A DNA stretch of 64,000 bases from Emergomyces orientalis. Lineage: Eukaryota > Ascomycota > Eurotiomycetes > Onygenales > Ajellomycetaceae. The notes under the pieces are model-generated. The model ran no database searches, was not told the origin of the DNA, and saw only the letters and a program-made list of their open reading frames with translations. Made by a program: the position numbers and the translations under genes. Where the stretch lies: the NCBI GenBank assembly GCA_002110485.1, contig MOWL01000004.1, forward strand, positions 558,001 through 622,000. The letters run 5' to 3'. Shown here piece after piece: positions 13,466-23,419 of the stretch (position 1 is the first letter of the stretch; every line of letters begins with the position of its first letter).

Positions 13466-13872
13466 GTTCTATTATAATACGAATTTATCCCCCGAAGCCT
13501 ATATTTGCTTCCACAATTACTGATCTGAATGCCATCATATCGTATAAAATTGGCCAACTCAACAAGGGCGTTGAGATCTCTTACCTATCTGCCACTTGCC
13601 AGTAGAATAGGCTTAACGAAGGCAGTCCCCTGAAGGGACCTCATCAGACTGTATGTGGTAATTGAATAATTGAAACTGAACTTTTATGGATTGAATGAGG
13701 AAGATTAACTTTCTTCAAAAGAGTTCTTATTCATCCCTATCCTTGGGGCAATTCAATTATTATTTATTTATTTTACTTAACTCCACTCTCCATCCCGCAC
13801 CCCACCAACACTCTGACGTCATTCCAACTCTAAACCTCAACTTCCCAGTCCCTTGAATCCCCCCTCCCCCAA
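12072..13872. other. Intergenic 1.8 kb, AT-rich
   Basis: No credible coding region. It contains a (TTA)n tract near 12670, a 28-base T run (13434-13461) that accounts for the poly-Lys and poly-Phe ORFs there, and a pyrimidine-rich promoter-like stretch just before 13873. Confidence 0.5.
13434..13461. repeat. Poly-T tract, 28 bases
   Basis: An uninterrupted run of 28 T in intergenic DNA. Its length in the assembly may be imprecise. Confidence 0.9.
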
Positions 13873-15343
13873 ATGACCCCTCTTGACTTCGATCAGAAAT
13901 CCACTCAACCTCTCAGCAAGGCACACCATATGCCAAAAATGCCAAAAAATGCCCTAATCACAGGCGCCACAGGCCTTCTCGGACGCCAAGTTCTCAATGC
14001 CTTCCAACGAGACAGCTCCAATTGGAAAGCTGTCGGGCAAGGTTTCTCCAGAGCGGGGACAGGCACGGACACGGATGCGGAAATCGTCAAGGCGGACCTG
14101 TCGAATGAAAATGAAGTTGTAGCACTGCTGGATCGGACGAAGTATGTTCTCTTTTCATTTTGTTTTTGAAGTGTGATACGATACGCGCTAGAGATTCGCG
14201 TTGGAAGGCGGGATATTTTGATACGCCGATTGCTGATGAGGATTGATGAGATGGATGGTATTGAAGGCCCGATGTTGTGGTGCATTGTGAGTTTGACCAT
14301 ATTCTCTGCTATTGCTTATTGGATTTACTTGCATTATGATTTATAAGGCCCGAAAATTCCAGAACGTTACTTTTTAGTTGTATTTTGCCAAACATATATA
14401 CAATTGCACCTTAGATAACTCTTTCAATTTGATCTATCAGAATCCAGTTCGCTGATTTATAAAATAAAAATATTATCCTAGGCGCCGCCAACCGCTTCCC
14501 TGATAAATGCGACCAAAACCCAGATGCAGCACGCGAAATAAACGTAGCGGCCACCAAATCCCTCGCGCAGGCAACCTCATCCAGATCCATCCTCCTCATC
14601 TACATTTCAACAGACTACGTATTCCCCGGCCGCCCGGGCGAAGCTCCCTACGAAGTCTCCGCCAAAACTGAACCGCCAAATATCTACGGCGAGACGAAGC
14701 GGGATGGTGAGATAGCGGTGTTAGATGAGACGCGCGAGTCCGGGCTGGGCTTGGTTTTACGTGTCCCTGTATTATATGGGCCGGCTAAGCAGAACAGCGA
14801 GAGCGCAGTGAATGTGCTAGTGGACGCGGTGTGGAAGGCCCAGGATGCAAACGCAGGGATTAAGATGGATGATTGGGCGTTAAGATATCCGACGAATACG
14901 GCGGATGTGGGGAGGGTTTGTCACGATATCGCCGTCAAGTACCTGGGGTCGGAAGGGCTGGGGGACGATGGTTTCAAGTCTCTTCCTAGGATTCTACAGT
15001 TTTCGTCCGAGGATGGGATGACCAAGTATCAAATTTGCCAGAAGATGGCGGAGATCTTGGGGCTGCCGTTACTTGGTATGATACCTGTGAAGGAAGGGCC
15101 GAAGCCTGGGGAGGTGCAGAGGCCGTATGATACGCACTTGTCGACGAAAGAGTTGCAACGAATTGGGATTAAGGTTGAGACACAGTCATTTGTTGCTTGG
15201 TGGTAAGTTTGGCCATTTCCCCCCCCCCCCTTTTTTTTTCCTATTGTCTTTGGTGCCCCCATAATTCCTATGAAGTGGAAGGGGCTGCAGAGCTGACCCA
15301 CATATTTATTAGGAGGAGAGAGCTTCATGCATTCCGGCATTAG
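13873..15343 (+). CDS. RmlD/MAT2B-like NAD(P)-binding reductase family protein
   Basis: Extended SDR of the dTDP-4-dehydrorhamnose reductase fold, the group that also contains the regulatory beta subunit of methionine adenosyltransferase. Four exons (13873-14141, 14267-14286, 14482-15202, 15313-15343) join in frame to 346 aa. The second exon is only 20 nt long and encodes the strand PDVVVHC needed between the cofactor half and the rest. Motifs seen are TGATGLLGR (30-38), STDYVF and YGETK (Tyr165, Lys169). The last exon supplies WWRRELHAFRH and the stop, a C-terminus typical of fungal members. An alternative start lies at 13930 (MPKMPKN), nearer the Rossmann strand; the first ATG is kept as the longer model. 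Whether it is catalytic or regulatory is unknown. Confidence 0.88.
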
Positions 15344-17091
15344 GGTGATGATATATTACTGAGCCGCTGAGAACTAAATATTGAAGTGAGGTGGCGAGCT
15401 GATTCAAGTTTTCATTTTCTACTTTTGCTGCTATCTGGGCATAGACAGGGGTAGTATGTAAATAGTCGGCGAGGTTTTTTGTGCCAATTTTATTGAGAAA
15501 TACGGAAAACAAATAATATCTCTAACTATTTGTTAGTAGTCAGTTATATATCACCAGTTACGATAGCCATGATGGGAAACGGGCGACTGAAATCAGGAAC
15601 ACTGCAGCTATTCAAGGTCAGTTTGTCAAGAGAATAGCAGTAAAATCCAAAAATTGAGATGATTAATTTAACCCCCTGCATCTCACAGTTTTTATGTGCT
15701 CGGATTTGGATATTATGACCCATTCTGACGTGGGAGAAACCACAATGTTGGAAGACAAAAAGATAGAAAAAAAACAGGATATAACAGCTTCAACCTTGGA
15801 AAATAAAAAGGGAACAAACTCAAATAGACCGATCAACAGCGGGCTTTTTGGGCAGAAATCTTCCATTTCCCTGTTTTAATTCACCCGTTTTAATGACCAG
15901 GGGGTAATGTAGGGATATTCCGCTGTCAAACTGGTTTCCGATCTAAATGACATGGTTTAAAAAACTATTTACTGCGCAGGTACTCCGTACGGAGGAATAA
16001 TAATAATAATAAATAAATTCGCCGTAGCAGTCAGCAACACAGGCAGTTAAATATAAAAGAATGAAAATGTTGATCTCAGGGTACTCTTTAACTAAGGAAT
16101 AATCTGTCTTTCATCTGTCATAAAGGAAGACTGAGACAAGCCCAAAATCTAAATCTTCAAAAAAAGACCCTTCACCAGAATAAGGGCTTATTTATTACTT
16201 GCTATTTTTAAAATTATATTTTTTTATGTTTAAAAGCAGAAACTTAATTTTGGTCAAAAAAAAATTGAGTTAAATTAAAAGAGATTAAAAAAGCCCGTCT
16301 GGCCCTGGTGGTGGACACTGCGCCCGCTTCATCCTCATCCAATCCATCTCCCCCTTCGACCCACTCGCGCCATTCATTCCTTGTTCCTGTTTGAAATTCC
16401 GTCTGCGCAATTGAGGAATCGTCACACAATCAATACTCCAGCTTAGAGTTAATTAACCCTACTACACCGTGCTGGGTTGTGGTGCTTTTTATTTTATCTC
16501 TCTCTTTCTTTCTTTCTTTTCTTTCTTTTCTTTTTTCTTTCCCTCCTCTAGTTAGTTAACCAATTGGCAATAATTACGCCCGCCCGCGATTCTCCCGATC
16601 GACGCTGTCCGCCATTCAGCCACCCAATGGCCATCCTAGATCCAAACCCACAAGCTCAATCGCCATCGCATCGCCAGATCCCATCTTCTAAACCCGTCTG
16701 ATCTTGCTGAGCCCTATCACAATAGTCCGGACGATCGATCCCTCAACCAGATATTATTTTTTGTTTTGACAATTCCAATTGGCAACTCCTCTGCTCTGCG
16801 ACCTGCCGCCACCGCATCAATCGCTGTCCTCGCCAGTCCAAATCCGTATCGATCGCTGTCTAAGATCTCCTAATCCATTACCACCACCCCCCCCCCCCCC
16901 CGTACCTCCGTGCGCCCTTGTTGCCACATTTCTCTTGCAAATCTGGTCGCATTGGTGGCTGCGGTGCGACGACCCAATGCGTGGCGCACAATCCGAGCTG
17001 GCAACACAAACTCACGGAAATATACCTCCATCGCTGTCCGGGGAAGATTGTCTGACCTTTTGCAGATGCAGAGACCACGATACGATGGACA
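15344..17091. other. Intergenic 1.7 kb with promoter-like tract of the RA-PH gene
   Basis: Noncoding as far as I can see. It has an overlapping palindrome CTCCGTACGGAG at 15983-15994, an AATAAT run near 15997-16013, a strong CT tract at 16497-16552 and a 15-base C run at 16887-16901. The stretch from about 16600 to 17091 carries overlapping short ORFs and is likely the 5' leader of the next gene, possibly with an unrecognised leader intron. Confidence 0.45.
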
Positions 17092-20000
17092 TTGTATGAA
17101 ACAGAAGAAAAAGAAGAAACATTTCGAAACTACGTCGCTATGGACAGTCGTCCGTGTACCTCTTCGTCGTCGACGACGTCGCCCACGTTAATACAACCTC
17201 CGCAGCTGCATGCACCGCCAAAATTTTCTAGATATCGATCCGTCAGGAAGGCTGCAGCGCAGTCCTTTCCCACCCCCTCCAGTCCGCCTCCGTTGCCTAC
17301 GAGCTCTAAGATCAGTTCTCCACCTTCGTTCTCCAAGTCCCAGAATGAATCGATCAAGCGCAGCATGTCGAGATATCGAAACGTGAAACCTGGTGCAACG
17401 AAAGCTTCACATTCTGTCACCCCTCCCCCGCCGCTTCTTGCAGCAGTGACATTACCCAGCCGCCCACATACACAGGGAGATTGCGTACAAGGCAATCAAG
17501 AAAAAGAGCAACACGAGGTTACTCCAAAGCAGCAGGACGCGGGATCCACCCAGCACCAGGACCATCTGGACACGGCGCCTGCATCATACGCGTCCTGCTC
17601 CCAGGGTGCTGCTCAGCCATCAAGTCAAATTAATAAAAACGGTGCACTGGGAGGGAGGCCTATGGATAACGGCGCGGAAGATGCAAAGTCGCCTACGGCA
17701 TATTTACCACCAGAGAGGAACAGCAGTATATCCAGCATGGAAGAATCTCGCCCTCGTCGCTCGCGTACGAATACAAACCCCAAGCGCGGGAACGTGCGGA
17801 GCCCAACAAGTGAATCACATAATACACCAACCATGCCTAGTACGCTACGCACCGTTGTAAAGCCAAGAATGCTGGACATTCATGACCATGTCCAAAACAT
17901 CACCAATGAAGAACTCGCCGCGAACGAGAGAGCAACTGCAGCGCATAATGGTACAAAATCGAGGTCGCAATCGTTGAAGGGAAAGAGCAGCGGATTCTTC
18001 TCTCGGATGAAGGCTTTGGATCCTACCTCGAGCTCAAAACTGAACAACAACAGTAGCAACAACAACAACAACAATAACAACAACAATAATAGTCGCGAAA
18101 AACTGAAGACGTTGATCTCGTCTCCACAGGCCATCCGCCCCGAGGACGTAAAGGTGGCTCCTGGCAATGAAGTGCCTATCTCTGCCGTCAACGCTAGGGA
18201 AAGAAAGGTGCTCGTAACCTGCAACGATTCGTCTATATCCCTCCCGATTACCCCGAGCACCCAAACACAGGATCTCCTATATTCTGCAGCAAACTGTTTG
18301 TCAGAGAGCATTGACCCACAGTCTTCGATTCTCTTGGAATCTTTCAAACAACTCGGTTTAGAACGACCGTTACGAAAATACGAACACATACGGGATGTGA
18401 TGAATTCGTGGGATTTTGATTCACAGAACCATTTGATAGTGTCACGGCTGCCGGATAGTCGTGAAAGGGAGGGCCTCGATGTCAAATCGGCGCCTCGTAA
18501 GCAGCCCTCTGAATCTGTATTTCATATTTACCACTCTCAACGCCCAGGCAGGTGGGAAAAGCGCTGGATTACTCTGCGATCTGATGGCCAAGTTATTATG
18601 GCGAAGAAACAGGCGGGAGAGTCCATGAATATCTGCCATCTATCTGACTTTGACATTTACTCGCCCACTTCACGGGAGACGGCGAAAAGAGTCAAGGCTC
18701 CGAAAAAGATATGTTTTGCTGTTAAAAGCCAGCAGAAATCGAACATGTTCTTGACGACGGAAAATTTCGTGCATTACTTCGCCACTGATGACGAGCAAAC
18801 GGCGTTGGGGTGGTATAGGGCCGTTCAACAGTGGCGGAGCTGGTATCTCGTGAATGTTCTGGGCGAAGGGGATAAATATGAAAAACAATCGATTAATTCA
18901 AATCCGAAATCTCCACGAACGGGGATCCAGAAGACGATGTCAAATGGTCGTCGGAGCTCCGATGCTTCCATTCCCTATCAACTCGGAACATTCAAACCAC
19001 TCCTGGACTTGGATATATCGTCGTGGACAATTGCGCCTATCGAGAACATCCTAGAGCAGAAGCAATCACCACCTCCCCACGAAGCATCCATATCAAAAGC
19101 TGCTTCCGTCCGCGCTCGTTCAATTCGTCCTCAAAAGCAACCCTCCACGTCTGCGAAGAAACCCAAAAAGGAGCTCACCAAGGAATCAAGCCCCGAGCCA
19201 TTTATTTCTACAGGCCTACTTGGTAGAACATATACCCAACGCAAAAAGGCTCTAGAGGGCCGCGAAAAGGACCCTTCCCAATGCGGTTTCACTGGCCTTG
19301 GACTTCTAAGCAACCTAGCCACTGAAAGCCCCACGTCCTCCAGCGATCGTTCAAGTCGTCGAAGCAGCCGCGACTACGCAATCCCGCTAATCCCCACCAG
19401 CCCTAACGGCAGCGCCAGCGCCGCCTTCAGCAGATCCAAGTCGGTCAAGCAGAAGCCCAAACCCCTCGTTGACCTGACACCTGTATACCAAGAACCGCCC
19501 CAGCACGCGCGAAAAGGTCGAGGCGTCGCCGTGGACCCTGGCCTACCGCTCGTCGAGGCAGCCACGAGTCCCGAAGTACCTCCCGGTGCAATCATAGTCC
19601 CCAGCGCAACAACCTGGCGAAAGCCAGCAGCACCAGCACAACCATTACAGGCGCCCGCGTCTAACATGGCCCAATTATCCTCCTGGTCTCCCAACATCGC
19701 CCGTGGTGGCGGAAGCATACACCATCGCCCTACCACATCCCACACCAGCAGCCGCCACTACCGCCAACGAGCCGCCACAGTTAACAGCAGCAGCACCAAC
19801 AACAACAACAGCAACAACCAAGACTCCATCCCCCTAATGCCCGTACCAGTGCCATTAGTACCTGGAACCACCAAAACCCACACCCAAACCCAAGCGCATG
19901 AATCACCATTCGCGCCCACGGGCCTGCTGGCGCGTGCTGCCACCACCAGAACCGCGCATCCGGGATGGCATGATACGGGCCGCGGCGTGGCGACGGGGGA

Positions 20001-20145
20001 TAGGAATAATTTCACGAAGCCGATGCTGGATCTTTCGCAGGATAGTCAATTTGTGGAGGGGAGTTTGTTAAGAGACGCCGAGGCTGGGGAGATTGGGAAG
20101 GGGGCGAGAGTGCCCGTGCCTGCGCCGGTTATTGGTCGGGGGTGA
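17092..20145 (+). CDS. RA-PH tandem domain adaptor protein
   Basis: Single-exon gene for 1017 aa; an in-frame second ATG at 17140 (MDSRPC) is an equally good start, giving 1001 aa. Low-complexity Ser/Pro-rich sequence fills residues 1-355 and includes a run of asparagines near 320-335. A Ras-association-like ubiquitin fold follows (about 365-455, starting RERKVLVTCNDSS), then a PH domain (about 475-585, starting FHIYHSQRPGRWEKRWITLR and ending at the WYRAVQQW helix). RA-PH tandems are known from the Grb7 and MRL (RIAM/lamellipodin) adaptors, which link small GTPases and phosphoinositides to cortex or actin; a similar cortical role is inferred here. The C-terminal 400 residues are disordered but hold repeated short motifs (KPLLDL/KPLVDL/KPMLDL, TGLLGR/TGLLAR, GRGVAV/GRGVAT). 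Confidence 0.82.
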   Translation: MYETEEKEETFRNYVAMDSRPCTSSSSTTSPTLIQPPQLHAPPKFSRYRSVRKAAAQSFPTPSSPPPLPTSSKISSPPSFSKSQNESIKRSMSRYRNVKPGATKASHSVTPPPPLLAAVTLPSRPHTQGDCVQGNQEKEQHEVTPKQQDAGSTQHQDHLDTAPASYASCSQGAAQPSSQINKNGALGGRPMDNGAEDAKSPTAYLPPERNSSISSMEESRPRRSRTNTNPKRGNVRSPTSESHNTPTMPSTLRTVVKPRMLDIHDHVQNITNEELAANERATAAHNGTKSRSQSLKGKSSGFFSRMKALDPTSSSKLNNNSSNNNNNNNNNNNSREKLKTLISSPQAIRPEDVKVAPGNEVPISAVNARERKVLVTCNDSSISLPITPSTQTQDLLYSAANCLSESIDPQSSILLESFKQLGLERPLRKYEHIRDVMNSWDFDSQNHLIVSRLPDSREREGLDVKSAPRKQPSESVFHIYHSQRPGRWEKRWITLRSDGQVIMAKKQAGESMNICHLSDFDIYSPTSRETAKRVKAPKKICFAVKSQQKSNMFLTTENFVHYFATDDEQTALGWYRAVQQWRSWYLVNVLGEGDKYEKQSINSNPKSPRTGIQKTMSNGRRSSDASIPYQLGTFKPLLDLDISSWTIAPIENILEQKQSPPPHEASISKAASVRARSIRPQKQPSTSAKKPKKELTKESSPEPFISTGLLGRTYTQRKKALEGREKDPSQCGFTGLGLLSNLATESPTSSSDRSSRRSSRDYAIPLIPTSPNGSASAAFSRSKSVKQKPKPLVDLTPVYQEPPQHARKGRGVAVDPGLPLVEAATSPEVPPGAIIVPSATTWRKPAAPAQPLQAPASNMAQLSSWSPNIARGGGSIHHRPTTSHTSSRHYRQRAATVNSSSTNNNNSNNQDSIPLMPVPVPLVPGTTKTHTQTQAHESPFAPTGLLARAATTRTAHPGWHDTGRGVATGDRNNFTKPMLDLSQDSQFVEGSLLRDAEAGEIGKGARVPVPAPVIGRG
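18045..18093 (+). repeat. In-frame asparagine-coding microsatellite
   Basis: AAC/AAT-type trinucleotide repeat inside the RA-PH gene, encoding a near-continuous asparagine run broken by a few serines. Likely to vary in length between strains. Confidence 0.85.
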
Positions 20146-20154
20146 GAGTGTTTT

Positions 20155-20190
20155 CTTCTTCTCTTCTCTTCTCTTCTCTTCTCTTCTCTT
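20155..20190. repeat. TCTTC pentanucleotide microsatellite
   Basis: About seven tandem copies of TTCTC/TCTTC a few bases after the stop codon of the RA-PH gene. Confidence 0.85.
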
Positions 20191-21951
20191 TTATTGCCAT
20201 TTAATATTTACCATTTACGGATTGGGGCACTGGTCTCTGGTCTGTTGGTTTGGGATTTGTGGAAAATTTATGGTTTGATTCTATTTTTTTCAAACATATA
20301 TTTTTTATTTCGATTGATGTTATGGGTTTATGAATGGGTTTATTAACGGATGTATGTGTTTCACTTTTTATCTTAATATTCTTATTGTATATATATATTT
20401 TTTATTTTTATTACTTTTTTTGTTGATGTTATTACCCCGTACACAACGTCTGCTCTTCTCCGGGGCTTTTCTTTTCTTCATCTTCTTTTATTGGCGTTAT
20501 TTTGGACTATTCTTCTTGTCTTTCTTCTTTGCGCTTTTGGGGAGTCTTATACGAGTACCCCATAAGTTCTGTTACTTTTCTTCATCTTCTTCATACCCGC
20601 TTGTTCTCCTTTTTCAACCTCACGCGGTATTCCCCCTTTATTTCCCCCTTACCTTACCGCAATTCTCGGGATTATTCTTTTATTTATTTTATCCATTTCT
20701 CCTTGCATAAACTATGAAACTTTTTTTTCCCCTTGTATTTTCTTCTTCTTTCCATCTCTTCCCTTCATGCGTTATCCATTGGCGGCGCGACATGCCTCGA
20801 TCAATGCTAAAGAAATATATTACATGAGCCTCCGGGCTACCGTTTTGAAAAGACATGTTGAAATCTCTCATCACAGAAAACTATAGTGCGCTGAAATAAC
20901 AAGAGGATAATTGACTCTATGAGGGCTGTGCGTGTGATTTACCACGAGCGTAGAGAGCATGGAGAACTTCATTTAAAGGCTAGAACACAAGTTGTAGGAA
21001 AGACACCTGGAGATACTCTCTATCATCAATAATGGGATCATTAAAATGCTTACTCGCTTATTTTATTTCAAGTGCTATATATTCAGATACAAGGTACAGG
21101 GCGCAAGTCATCCTGTTGTCAAACACTAACTCGGGTTGACAAAGTTCAAAGTCACATGATCTACTAACAACAACCCCAAAACATACACCAACCACCAAGT
21201 TCTCAGAGGGAAAAACAAGACATTCTCTTCTCCATCACATCCCGCAAGGGGACATCAACAGTGAAAAGAAAGAAGATCCAACCCCATCCAAGCCGCGTAT
21301 ATAACGCAGACTCATAGAGACTAAAGGTATACAACGGCGACGACTTCTTTTTTTTTTATAAAAAAAGTCATCAAGCCATCATATATAAACCGCTTTTTCC
21401 ACGTACACCCCCACCCAAACAGAACACCACATACAGTGGTAATACTCCATTTTTAAAAAGGTGACAAAAGGGCAGTGGTAGGCAGTAGTTGTTCAAAAAT
21501 TCCCAGCCGATCCGAAGACCAACATGGAGCGGTCAGTAGTTGTAGTTTTCAACTAGCAAAAACGTTGCCTCAGGCGAACCTTCACTGGTAACGTAAAACC
21601 CGTGCACTTGGATGGGGAAGGGAAAGAAGAGAGAAAAAGAAGTTCAAAAGATGATGGGGGAAGATGGGAGGTATTTATACGGACGGGGGGGCAAGTCACG
21701 GGAGGCGCTAGTAATAGCCGAGATTGCTGTGGGGGCTCTGATTGGTCGAGATACCAAGGAAACAAGGAAAGGTGGGAGTATGGTTAGTCAGCAGAGAATA
21801 GAGCCAATCGAGCCGGTCTTGTTGATATGGAAGTTACCCTCTACTCGGTATATAAAACTTGCATCAGACGAAGGGTGTGACAGTGTAACAGAAACGTTTC
21901 ATTCTTTATTAGTTACGTATTGTTCTGACAATAAGGTAGTAATTCTCCACG

Positions 21952-21976
21952 TATATATATATATATATATATATAT
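21952..21976. repeat. (TA)n microsatellite
   Basis: Uninterrupted TA dinucleotide run of about 12 units in intergenic DNA. Confidence 0.9.
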
Positions 21977-22174
21977 CTAAACCCCCCTCCCAGTGTCATC
22001 CATCATCTTCTCAAGATGACAATTTGAATGAAACAAAAAGAGGTCATGTTCTATTATGTCAATGAGACAGCAATCCTGTGGCACATATCTAGATATATCA
22101 ATAAACTCCCAAACCAACAGAAAAAAAGAGATAACAAGAAAAGAAGAAAAAGAGAAACACAAAGAAGATACAAA

Positions 22175-23419
22175 TCATCCAGCCCCCGACTTCGCCTTAA
22201 TCTTCCCCATTCCCTCCGCCAACCCTTTCAACTCCCTCTCCAACTCCTTCACTCTCTCCCCATTCTCCTTCATCCCACCTGCGTCCTCTTTCAACCTCTC
22301 AATCTCCCCCTCAATCTCCCTACTCTTACCCCTCAACTCAAAAAACCTCAAATACTCCACTCTTCCCCCTTCACCCTCCCGTCCAAAACACACCCCGTAC
22401 CCTTCACAGTAACAAGTATACTCATCCGGACAGTACTCCTCGACCCCACCCAACACATACTGCCACAGATACTCCCACACCCGCCCACTCAGCTGATCAG
22501 GCAACGTCGTTGTCAACAACCACTCCCGAAACGCTACATAGCGCTCAAGCGGCACGGAGCGCAGCCGGTCGCCGCTCACGGCGAATTGGCCACAGCAGGC
22601 TTGCGAGAGGACGCTGGGGATGGGCGTTGTGGGGAAGAGTTCGGTCCAGGCGCGGCCCATAACGGCGGATTCGGGAATGTTTAGCACGTCGTCTTTGCTG
22701 TTAGTTTCGTCGCTGTCGCCTTCACTGGTAGTGGTGCCAGGGTCGGTGGTGGTGGCCGGGTTGGTGGGGTGGATATGATCTGGACAGCCTGGGTTCTGAT
22801 GGCAGCGCAGATTCATGTAGCCATCGCGCAGGACCTTGGCGCTGCGGAGGCGCTGGACGGTTAGGGCGGAGGAGGAGGAGAGGAAGTCGTTGTTGTGCCA
22901 GGTTGCGGCGTGGGAGTGCATGAAGATTGCGACGTCTGGGAGGGTGGTGTAGGTGTCTATTATGTAGGTAAGGTAGACCATGGCTTCGTGGCCTTTGTTT
23001 GCGGGGACGGTTAGGTAGGGGGCTGTGATAGTGGTTCTGTTCGGGTGGTCGACGATGTAGATAGCAACTGTGAGGGCGGGGTCGGTGGTGGAGAGGGTGG
23101 AGGCCCATGTTGTGTCTTCTTCGAGGAGGGAGGCGATTATTAGGGTCCGGGTTAGGTTGTGAGGGGTGGAGGTTGTATTTTGAGAATGTTTGGAGTCGGA
23201 GCCGGATGAAGCAGCAGGTGGAGGAGGAGGAGGAGGAGGAGGAGCAGGGGATGGAAAAGTGAGATTCGGAGGTTGGAGAGATGAAGGCGGATAGGATGTG
23301 TTTGTGGCACGGAAGGAGAAAGCTCCCTGGCTGCGATAGTAAAAGGCCAGCAGTAGGAGAAAGACGGTGGCCAGCGTAAGGCTCATCAACTGCCGGAAGT
23401 TGGGGAGTTTGAACCTCAT
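22175..23419 (-). CDS. DUF3431 family type II membrane protein
   Basis: Intronless gene for 414 aa. The N-terminus has a short basic cytoplasmic tail followed by one hydrophobic helix (about 13-27, LTLATVFLLLLAFYY), so it is probably a signal-anchored protein with its bulk in the secretory lumen. A Ser/Pro-rich stem with a proline run (about 60-70) leads into the conserved domain (about 90-355). That domain has the segments VAIYIVDHPN, IFMHSHAATWHN and NLRCHQNPGCPDHI, and a Cys-rich end with EYTCYCEGYGVCF. This layout matches fungal DUF3431 proteins, which resemble Golgi glycosyltransferase-type enzymes but have no assigned reaction. The last 55 residues (RGKSREIEGEIERLKEDAGG onward) form a charged coiled coil. 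An acidic Thr-rich insertion (about 215-235) interrupts the domain. Confidence 0.88.
   Translation of the reverse strand: MRFKLPNFRQLMSLTLATVFLLLLAFYYRSQGAFSFRATNTSYPPSSLQPPNLTFPSPAPPPPPPPPPAASSGSDSKHSQNTTSTPHNLTRTLIIASLLEEDTTWASTLSTTDPALTVAIYIVDHPNRTTITAPYLTVPANKGHEAMVYLTYIIDTYTTLPDVAIFMHSHAATWHNNDFLSSSSALTVQRLRSAKVLRDGYMNLRCHQNPGCPDHIHPTNPATTTDPGTTTSEGDSDETNSKDDVLNIPESAVMGRAWTELFPTTPIPSVLSQACCGQFAVSGDRLRSVPLERYVAFREWLLTTTLPDQLSGRVWEYLWQYVLGGVEEYCPDEYTCYCEGYGVCFGREGEGGRVEYLRFFELRGKSREIEGEIERLKEDAGGMKENGERVKELERELKGLAEGMGKIKAKSGAG

Larger units (their letters stand above)
20146..22174. other. Intergenic between convergent genes, 3' flanks
   Basis: This lies between the convergent RA-PH (+) and DUF3431 (-) genes. 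It begins with a TTCTC pentanucleotide array (about 20155-20190) in the presumed 3' UTR, continues as T-rich sequence to about 20760, and has a long TA run at 21952-21976. ORFs here follow low-complexity sequence and none is supported. Confidence 0.5.

Noticed and set aside
17880..18485. 201-codon minus-strand ORF opposite the RA-PH gene
   Set aside because: Antisense shadow of a real coding region; its leucine run is the complement of the asparagine microsatellite.
22028..22684. 218-codon plus-strand ORF opposite the DUF3431 gene
   Set aside because: Antisense shadow of the DUF3431 coil region with extreme Leu/Pro bias.
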